A stretch of 23,011 nt of DNA from Brachionus koreanus (lineage: Eukaryota; Rotifera; Eurotatoria; Ploima; Brachionidae), in NCBI GenBank assembly GCA_016987375.1, contig PJRA01000005.1, positions 8,405-31,415 of the forward strand, in the 5' to 3' direction. Both the position numbers and the translations under genes were made by a program. Positions 1 through 9,500 of this stretch are shown here, in pieces; the stretch's first letter is position 1; every line of letters begins with the position of its first letter. A model generated the notes under the pieces. That model saw nothing but the letters and a program-made list of their open reading frames with translations. It did no database searches and was not told the DNA's origin.

Positions 1-97
1 TAGCCTCTGTGTCAGATCGGAGCTGTTGCTCAAAAAGGTACTTGTAAGGGAGATGAGCTCCTACGCATTATCCACTAGGATAGAATAGGGTCAAAAA
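1..97 (-). mobile_element. Possible LINE 3'-end fragment at the left edge
   Basis: The first ~97 bases are clearly less AT-rich than the next 1 kb. Positions 71-91 share the run AGAATAGGGT and a similar TCC-ACTAGGA context with 6264-6283, the last codons (LFSTRSE) of the relic LINE in the kinase intron. Read on the minus strand this patch gives TLFYPSG and a stop, then a possible 3' UTR running off the window. The shared run is short, so this is tentative. A truncated exon of a neighbouring gene is the alternative. Confidence 0.28.
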
Positions 98-522
98 AAA
101 GCCAATTAAGCTATTTATTTAAGAGCTAAATGAGTTTTTTCATACCTAATTTTTTAATAAATGTTAATTTTTACTTTGTTTTGTGTATTAGCTAACAATT
201 TTTTTACTAACAACTTAATTATTTCATGTACTTTTTTTTGACGCACAATTGTAGGAACCTATCCAACATTTGAGATTGATAAAATGGTTGAAGATAGTTC
301 TGATAAGCTAGTGCTTTTGATATTATTGATTTAGATTGGATTCTTTGGTAGTAAATGATGTTTAAACTAGATGTAAATTTGATGCTTATTGTGAATTTAA
401 TCGACCAACTGAATTTCTTTGTATTGCTGGTAGAATTTTTTTATTCGACCTCTGGGTATTATTTTCAATGCTCAAATCGACTGCTTGAATAACTCTAAGC
501 CATAATTGATAAGCAATACTGA

Positions 523-860
523 TGGCATATTGAAGTTTATGATCAAAATTAATGATCATGCTCAAATATAATTTAATATACAAATTTTTAAGAAATTTTT
601 AAATGAAAAATTTAATATAGATAAATGTTTTCATGTGTAGCACAACATGTTAAACCACATCCAACTATTTTGAATAATTCTGCATTCAGAAATCGTTTGC
701 ACAAATTTGCACACCTAAAAAATTAAGATTAACATTGAATGTTTACTTTAAAAATATGATTCTGCAATAAATTTTTTACTCAAGAATATTTTACAACCTT
801 TTTTCAATCATAACTCTTGAGCATGATCATTTTAATTTGATCATAAGCTTCAATTTGCCA
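523..860. repeat. Inverted repeat with ~42-bp arms
   Basis: Left arm 523-564 (TGGCATATTGAAGTTTATGA...ATGCTCA) is nearly the reverse complement of right arm 818-860, with only a handful of mismatches and small gaps. The 253 bp between the arms are AT-rich with no coding sign. The layout fits a non-autonomous foldback or MITE remnant, but I could not define target-site duplications. The short antisense open frame overlapping the left arm has no recognised similarity. Confidence 0.6.
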
Positions 861-2274
861 TACTGATAACATGCTTACAATGATAAAAAGTAAAAAAAAA
901 TTGGTATTTTAAAAAATAGGTAAAAAAAATATTAGCTAATCTGAAACTTATCTTTTTTAATTTACTTGTTTTATTTAATTTTAATTTTATTCCTTTTAGT
1001 TAAAAAAAAACTCTTAAGGTTTGAAACCTCTAACTATTTCAATACACTGTTGTTAATTTTCTTTAAGCATATTTAACCTTTTTTGTTAATTCTATTTAAA
1101 GAAAATTTTTTTTTTCTCATTTTATATGCTACATTCTGTTGACGAAGTAGCGCGACACAGATAAAAAAAATAATTTTATCAATTAATTGATTTAGAAATT
1201 AAATTAAATACGAAAAAAATCTTTTAGCTACTACTGAGTTTTGTCAAATTAGAGTTAATTTAAGGGTAACCTTTCTATTAACAAAACGGGATTCAAAGAA
1301 GCTTTAGGGACCGAGTTTGCTTGGAATATAGTGTAAAAAGTCCATTAAGGACCAGTAGAGCAAATTTGTGAAGAATAACTTCAAATTCACAGTTTCCATT
1401 AAGGGAATCCTGTATCCCCGAGCCAAAATTTGTTCTATTTTCTTGATTTTACTTGTGTGTCATTATTGTGTAATATTTCGATTTACCTATATTAAAAATT
1501 ATGCCTTTTTAAAAAAAATTTATTTTTAATTAGATAAGTTAAAGACAATTAATTTGTTTTCCTCAACTTGTACTATATAATTCTGTAGTAATTACAACTA
1601 TATATTTCTTTTAATCTTAATCTTTCAAATAATTTACAAAATGAATCTGCATCTATAGAGACAACTATCAATTTATCCAAGAAATATCCTTAGATTTAAA
1701 GAGCTCAATGTTATTTCTAAAAAAATTTAATCATTTTAGAATTTACAGGCTAAGGTTATTGATAGTAAAGTAAAGAAAACCATTTTTACTTGTTAGTTGT
1801 GGTCAATTAAAAATAAATTTACAAAACTGTTTTTTTTTCAAATAATTTTCAAAGTAGATGATTAATTTTAACCTAAATTAATTGCATCGTTTTGGCCTTA
1901 AAATTGAATTTCTTTAGATTAAATTTTTTTTAACAACTAAGCTTATTTTAAGACATGCAAAAATATCAGTTCATTTTAAATAGTATTATAAATCTAATTG
2001 CATTAATAGAACTTGATCTTTATCAATAAACAAATTTCTCTTTTATTTCAATTCTAACATAGAAGGTGATAATTATAGAGGATTTGAAAGAAACTAATTA
2101 AAAAGGTTAACATTTACTTATGAAGGTAACAAAAATTAAATTTTTTATAAGTACAAATTTATTTATTGCTTAAAAATAAATGTCATATTTAGAGATAAAT
2201 AAGATAAGAATAACAGAGCGCTTTGAAAAAATCTTTTTTTTATAATTGCATACATTTAATTGTTGTCGCAAAGT

Positions 2275-2328
2275 CATATTTTATTTTTTAGGATAGATCA
2301 GTAAATCAATCCTAAAAAATGAAATATG
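2275..2328. repeat. 20-bp-arm hairpin
   Basis: CATATTTTATTTTTTAGGAT (2275-2294) and its reverse complement with one mismatch (2309-2328) flank a 14-base loop. The helix is AT-rich but long and nearly perfect. It could form an RNA stem on either strand or be a tiny foldback relic. Confidence 0.6.
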
Positions 2329-3393
2329 TTATTTTTTCCTTTAATAAGATGACCTAAGTTATTTGATTTGATAAAAAAAATAAAAAAATTTTTTTTTTCT
2401 TTAGAAATTTTAAGTCTCTTACATATTTGTATTTTTTATTATTATATATTAAAATGTTTATTATTACTTATTTCATCTAACGCCTTAAAAGCCATGTAAA
2501 GTAAAAGAAAAATTAAAATAAAGAAAAAAAAATGAGTTTACTAATAAAATAAGACAACACAAAAGCGATCCGACTTTTACTAAAAGTTTTTAAGTTTTTT
2601 TTTCCTAGAAAGATTTAGTAAGTTCTATCAGCATCTTTCTACGTAAACATCATTTCCTTTATTTTCTATGGCTATTTTAACTTAATTATTAACTCAATTT
2701 GGTCTTTGTTTTAATTTTTGCTAATTGATTTATGACACCAAGGCTTATTTCTTCTATATATCTAATATTTATTTATTTTATATCAAATTTAAGTATCAAC
2801 AAAAAATAAGAACAAACATTTATATCTAAATCTTCATAGTTGCATTAAACATTTTTTTAATCGCATACGGGCTGAAAAGAAGATTTATAGACCATTCTGA
2901 ACTTCCCAATGGTCACGGTCATTAAATTATTGTTTATAAATAAATAATTAAATAAAAACAAAAAAAATGAAAAATTAATTTTTCAAATATTTTTATTTGA
3001 GAATATATTTTTTAACTGTTCATTTTTTTATTAAATGCACATAATCAAAAAAAAAACTTTTGATTAAAATCTACAATAAACTGTTTAGAATATTGTACAG
3101 TTTGTAGAATCATTTTTCTTTTTTGTACTAAAATTTCACATTACCCTGGTTTTCACATTAACTTAAGACTAAAATTTTATCTTCTCACAGATTAGCTTAT
3201 TTTTATTATTATTATTACAGTACAAGCTAAAACTTATTTGTATTCGTTTTATTCCTTTCAACTTCCTTCCCCTTTATTTCGTGTTCTGTTTAATTTTTAC
3301 CTAGAATAGAATTGGGCTTAAAAAATCAAAAAATTTAATAAAAAAGTTTTTATTATGAATAATTAAAATGAATTAATTTTTTTTTCCCAAAAG

Positions 3394-3511
3394 AACCGGC
3401 TCTCCAACGACTCCAGCACATAGTTATAGCGACTTTAAGTTGAAAGTTTATGCACCGTATGGCTTTCGCTATTTAAGACGCAAATTCAATGTGAACGAAA
3501 TAGATTTTATG
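3394..3511 (+). CDS. PIP5K1: PIP5K exon: start of kinase domain
   Basis: The first base completes a codon begun in a missing exon. The next 39 codons include [11 protein letters not shown] and [13 protein letters not shown], the usual beginning of the PIP kinase domain (animal type I enzymes have similar PAHxYxDF and YAPxAFRYFR stretches). The acceptor is preceded by a T-rich tract ending CCCAAAAG. The donor is GTAGAA and the exon ends in phase 0. The following intron is only 51 bp. Confidence 0.9.
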
Positions 3512-6500
3512 GTAGAAAAGTTTTTATCAAAAAAAAAAGTTTATTTTAATTTATTTTTTTAGAGTGCACTCGGTGACTCAGAACTAAAAGAAGTTTCCAA
3601 TCCGGGCGCTAGCGGTAGCGTTTTTTACAAAACTAGTAACGACAAATACATACTTAAAACAGTACAGTATCAAGAATGCGAATTTTTAAAAACACTATTA
3701 GCCGGTTATACGCTGGTTAGTAAAAAAAATTTTCAAAAAATAAAAAAAATTATTTTTTTTTCAAATTGTAGAATCTTTTACAAAATTTAATAAATCAAAA
3801 ATTTTCCCTTTTACCAACAATATATGGTCTTTATTGTTATCAAGTAAATAAATAAAATTAAAGAATGATTTGAAAAATAAAAAAAAATATTTTTTTTTAA
3901 ATAAAGAAATACGAACTGGCTTCCTTTTTGGTAAGTGTAAAAATTGTCTAATTCAGCAATTTATTGATAATATTTGCTTTAGTCTGATAGAACAAATATT
4001 AGAATTGTGATAATGAACAACATATTGCCATCAGACGTTCCGATACATGAAAAATACGATCTTAAAGGGTCCTCTCACAAACGAAAGGCAAGCAAAGAAG
4101 AGAGGGCCAAATCACATCCAACATTCAAGGATTTGGATTTTCTTGAAGAGCATCCGAATGGTCTAATTCTTGATGAAAAGAATTATGATAATATAATAGG
4201 GAGTATTAGGCGTGATTGTCTTATATTAGAAAGTTTCGGAATTATGGACTACTCGTTGTTGTTGGGTATACACAATTTGGAAAAGGAAAGAAACAACGCA
4301 GCTATTGAAGCATATTACGAAGCCAGAATAAACAACCCAGCATATTACAATTCATCAGCTAACTCAACAGGCTCTGTGGGTAATACAAATACAAATAGAT
4401 CATCGATATCAACAGGCCGGAGCATTGAAAACGCATTTAACATGTAAATTGAAACATAAAATTTCAATATTGAAACATATTTTTGTTCAAAATTTAATAT
4501 TTTTTTCTAATAAAGAAGTGCAGTGCCAGCCAAAAACGCTAAAGGTGATAGACTGCTGCTCTACTTTGGCATTATTGACATACTTCAGAGTTATAGATTA
4601 AAGAAAAAACTCGAACATACTCTTAAGTCAATGATTGCTGATGGTGTAAGTTAATTTTTATATTTAAATTTAAGAATAAAATTCTTAGAGAAAAATTTAA
4701 AATTTATTTTTATTATTATTTTTTGTATTTAAAAAAAAAAAATATATATATTGAGACTTAAGTTAATTAGACAAGAATTATAATTGCTATTTTTATTATT
4801 TTTTTCATTAAATCTCTTAAAGGCGATGTAAAATAAAGAAAAATTTTAGTTTATTTATTTACTTTTAAAATCAATATTTATTATTCAGTTTTATCAAAAA
4901 TTTTCAAAGCACTTTTGTTAATTCAGATATTCTTAATTATCTGTAAAAATGAAAATAATTTAACATTTTTATATGTCGAAATATTTTAAAGCTTAATTGA
5001 AATACAATTTTTTAATTTTTTTTTTTGTCGAAATAATATTTTCTGAAATGTGATTTATCAAAATAAACAAGTCAGAATATTTATTGTCAAAATATGAAAA
5101 ATTTCCTTAGACATCTCAGATTATTAGTGTCAAATCTTGTCGAAAGGTATATTCTTCATTTAATGATAAGTTTGAAGAAAAATGGTATTGTGAAATTTAT
5201 AAACAAACAAAAAAAATCTTCCTACTTTGATAAAATAAAATACTTTTAAATAAAAAACTGCATAAAAAGTCAACAAACTTTGTTGCACCTATTTTGCGAA
5301 AAATATTTTTTTTTATGCAAAAAAAGACAAAAAATAAACCATAAAAGTATTTTATGTTAGTAAGTTTTTATTTATCAAAATAGAAATAATTTTTTTTTGT
5401 TTGTATTTGAATTTCACAATATCAGACAAAGATAAAAAGAAATAATTTCCATTAAATTGATTAATTAAATTTATGAAAAGTGTAGCAAATATTCCAATGA
5501 TATTTTAGTCCAAATTTACTTTAAAATTAGAATAAATTTTTATTTTTTGAATTGGCTCGAACACATATTCTTTCATAATATTCCACTACCAGAAAAAATT
5601 TTCTAAATAAAGTACAATTCTTAGTTTAATTTTGTGGACATAAATATTAAACATTTTTTTTAACCAAATTGAGAAATGTGTGAAAGAGTCTGAGGTTATA
5701 TAATAAAGCTAGTCAAATTATAAAATAAATAAACTAAGCTTAGTTTAGTCTATGTAAATGGCACTTTTGATGACACACACCTTCGTTCACAGTACTCTAT
5801 CTGTGAATTGCCTTTTACATTTCTATTATATTTAAATTGAATTAAATGACTAAAACTTATTTATTTTATGTGTTTATTTTATGCAAAATAAAACCATAAT
5901 ACTAAATTTTGAATAAAATTTTTATTTATTATTTTTATTCTAAAAAATTAAACACTGATTATCTAATTCGAACAAAAAAATAAAAATCAAATTAAAATCT
6001 TCATTTAAGAATAAAAAATGATTATTTTTTTTGTTTTTTGATCCGGGTGTCCATTTATTTTCTTCAAATTCTCGATCTAGGTATTTTTAGTATCTTCTGA
6101 AGAGTAAAAACTACGAAATAGCTTTTACCTTTTACTCTATTGTTACTCTTAGAATTTGGTTCATAAACTTGCAAATCTTTTTTTTTTTTTTATAAAAATT
6201 TCATTTCAATCAATTATGTATTAATAAATTAGAAAAGTGATAAATTTAATTTTTTTTCATTCACTCCTTGTGGAGAATAGGGTTAATTACTTTTGATTTC
6301 CATTGTTGACCCCCATGTTACTGCTGGTCTTCCTACCTTACGTCGTCCTTGTGGTGTCCATTGAAGGACTTTTTTGTTATTCTTTTTTTTTTTCTAAGTA
6401 CATGTCCAGGCCATCGCAATCTTTTGTTCTTAATGCATTGACTTAATGGCTTTAAATTTGTTGAACATTCAACAACACATCCCCTTTACTTCGGTACATC

Positions 6501-9500
6501 AGTGTTGCTTTTGTAACAGTTTGAACTTTGTTTCCTTTAATAAATTATAAAATGATTAATTAAATAATGAAAATAAAAATCTAAATCATATCTATCGTTA
6601 TACTATTTGGGGTTGTTTGACATGCTATAAAATAAAATTTTGTTTTTTTTTAAGAGCAAGATATCAGTATGTCGGCCCAGTTTTTACGCAAGTCGATTTA
6701 TAGACTTCATGATCGACAGTGTGTTCAAAAAAGCAAGTAAGTTTAAAACAATTAAATACGCTTTTAAACACCTTAGATGAAATTTAATTGCGAAGAAGAG
6801 GGCGAGTTTAAGAAATACGGCCGTAAAATAATGGCTGCTCTTGGTAATCAGAGATTCGACCCCCATTATTGTTGTTTGACCCGATAGATAGCTGTTCCTT
6901 TGAATAAATGTGGCACAACTAAATTGACAAAAAGTTAACTTTTTTCTTTAGCTTTGAAAAGTTCGCCAAGTCGAAGGAGGCCTACTTTCAGGGAACCAAA
7001 AAGAAGCATTATTAGTGAGGAGCCAAATGCACACCCAGTGTCTGATAATACAGAGTCAGAGTTCAAAAATTTCAAAGACTTTAAGCCCATCGATAGTGTT
7101 GACAGTGTGTCAACAATTTTGAATCCTGTTTTCAACTTGCCGACACAGTCCAAGTTTAGCAATTTGAACGAGCACGTCGAGGATGAACAAGTCAAGTCCA
7201 GTCCCAACCAACAAAATCAGCATTTATCTACGAGCTCTATTTCGATTAAAATAGAGCCACATTCACCAATTAGAATAAAAACTACCAACGATCTTGTCGA
7301 CTCAAGTCCTAAATCACCCAAACAATTCAATACTATGCATTCACCCCAAAACGCATACAAATTTAACGGTATTTATTCTAATTTTTAATTCTAATTTCAT
7401 TTTGCTTTTAAACAAAATCCCTTTCTCGCTTGATGTTTAATTCCTGTTGCCTTGACCTGGATAATATCTTGTTTATAGTTTTTTTTTTTTACTTTAATAA
7501 TCAGAAAGTGTAATTATACCAATTGAAATGGCATCGCGGCACAAACGACACATGCCTTCGTCACCTGTTGTATTAGATATAAATATTAGTTAAGTACGTA
7601 TCCTATTTATAAAGATGTACATGTATTTTAACTTTTGTTTGATGAATTAAACACATGTTGCCTGCTTGTTCAATTCTTTTTTAGATTAATATTTTGTTTT
7701 TAGGACCGAGTAATTCTAAGGACTCTTCGGGTAATAATTTTTTCCTTTAATTTATTATGTGTTCTTTTAACTTATTTGAGTTTTGTTTAAATTTTATTTT
7801 TCTCTAGTTTGAACTTTTTTTTGTCTTTTTTGGTTTTTTGTTGCTTTTATATATTTTTTAATTTAATTTTTTTCTAAATTAAACCTAAATTTCTGATAGA
7901 GAAAAACTTATCTTGCCACCTAAAGCTAAATAAAGCTAAACAAAACAAAATATTAGTTTTTTTCATCATTTTTATTCTTTAATAGTTTTTTTAATAGTTT
8001 TTTTTAAAGTCAAAACTCATTAATCCTACCCATTTGGTCGGACTAAACTTTTAATTTCATAATCAAAAAATTGAGTCGTTTTATATTAAAAAATTATTTT
8101 ATGTTCAAAAAGAGATATTCTGCAAACTTGTTTAGAGAAATTTAGACTATGATCAATCGTAAAAACCTATTATAAGAAAACAAAGTATATTGCATTTTTT
8201 TGCAGTATTATTTTTAAAAAAAAACTTCATTTGAGCAAATATTAATTTAATATGCTATCGTAATTTTAAAACAAGAAAATCTTTAGATAAGGGTGAAAAA
8301 CCGGTTCGTGAAACCAGTTTTTAAATAGTCAAAAATGTAATCACTTTTAAAAAAAATTTAATAAATTTTCATTCAAAAAAGATAAGTCATTTACTTGACT
8401 TGACTTAAAATTAAAAAAATTTAAATTTAAAATTCAAAATAGCATTAATTTAAAAAAAAAAAAAAATTTAAATCGGTTTAAATGTATTTAAGTCATAAAT
8501 GCAGTCAGAGCACGCTAACACTTAGCCACTATATTAACCACTAATTATTTGTATTAACTTTGGACTCCATTAAATAAACTTTTAACTAAATTATATTGTT
8601 TTATTTATTTATTGGCTTTAATCCCTTGAGTCAAAACTAGAGACTTAACAGTATTACGTTCTTATCCGTAAGTTTGTAACAAATGAGAGCTCATTAAACT
8701 CTATAATTTTAATGTAGATTATATGAACAAAAGAAAAACAAGTTTCTATTTTATATCAAAGTTAAAAAAAATAGTACAAAATTTTATCTAGTAGGAATTA
8801 ATTAATGAAATTTGAATAAAAATAATCAAATGTTTTTGCAGTGTAATAATTGAATTTTCCTTTCGAATGAAAAGGATAATGTGTAACGAGAAGTTTGATG
8901 TGATATCCAACTTTCGGCTTACTCATCCAGGCTTAAAAGACAAGCTTTTATTTGCTAAACGATGATATGCAACTACTTATATAATAATATAAGAAATGCT
9001 TAAAAAGGAGAAAAACAAAAATCTAATAGTTTAAGACTCGTCTCCAGGCTTAGTTTTCTCTTTCACTTTCTTTTGATTTAACTTTATTTTAACCAAGGCT
9101 TAGAACGGCCGTTTTGCAAAAACTAATCAATTTAGATTTAAATAAAAAATTATAAAACTTTTTTCTGAAATAACTGAACGCAATACAAAGTATTCATTGA
9201 TATATCAAAATAGGATAGTTTATCAAAGTAGGAAGAATTTGTGTCTTACTTTTCTTGATATGCACAATACTAAAAATTAAAATATTTTCTAAATGTTGAC
9301 TGCAAGGTGTTTTGCCAGCTTTATTCTAAATTATTTCTAAATTGTTGTTAATTTTTGCAAGGTCTAATCTTGTTCTATCATAAAAATTCCAAATTTCTAG
9401 ACAAAAGCTTGTATTTTTATGACTGTGCACTTTTTGATATTTCCGATATACTTAGTTTGAGCTAAACTTAATTATCGTCAAAAAGAAAATTATTTTACAT

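Larger units (their letters stand above)
98..3393. other. AT-rich stretch with no recognised exon (probable PIP5K intron)
   Basis: I searched both strands for the missing kinase exon (the segment before the PAHSYSDF region in type I enzymes) and for other coding islands and found none I could support. The stretch contains the foldback at 523-860 and the hairpin at 2275-2328. Slightly GC-richer patches near 1285-1425 and 2860-2930 give no recognisable protein. Since the first visible kinase exon starts in mid-codon, this is most simply a long intron, possibly preceded by exons outside the window. Confidence 0.5.

Noticed and set aside
386..583. Minus-strand open frame of 65 codons
   Set aside because: It overlaps an arm of the 523-860 inverted repeat, shows no recognisable motif and lies in AT-rich DNA where such frames arise by chance.
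3198..3220. Short TTA runs (also near 22768) as microsatellites
   Set aside because: Only a few units in a very AT-rich background; not worth a repeat call.
4007..4447. Treating the catalytic-core frame as a stand-alone small kinase
   Set aside because: Conserved sequence continues across GT/AG junctions on both sides, and the stop after 4443 is intronic.
6684..7207. Minus-strand open frames opposite the kinase exons at 6655-6736 and 6952-7368
   Set aside because: They are antisense shadows of exons whose plus-strand reading matches type I PIP5K.
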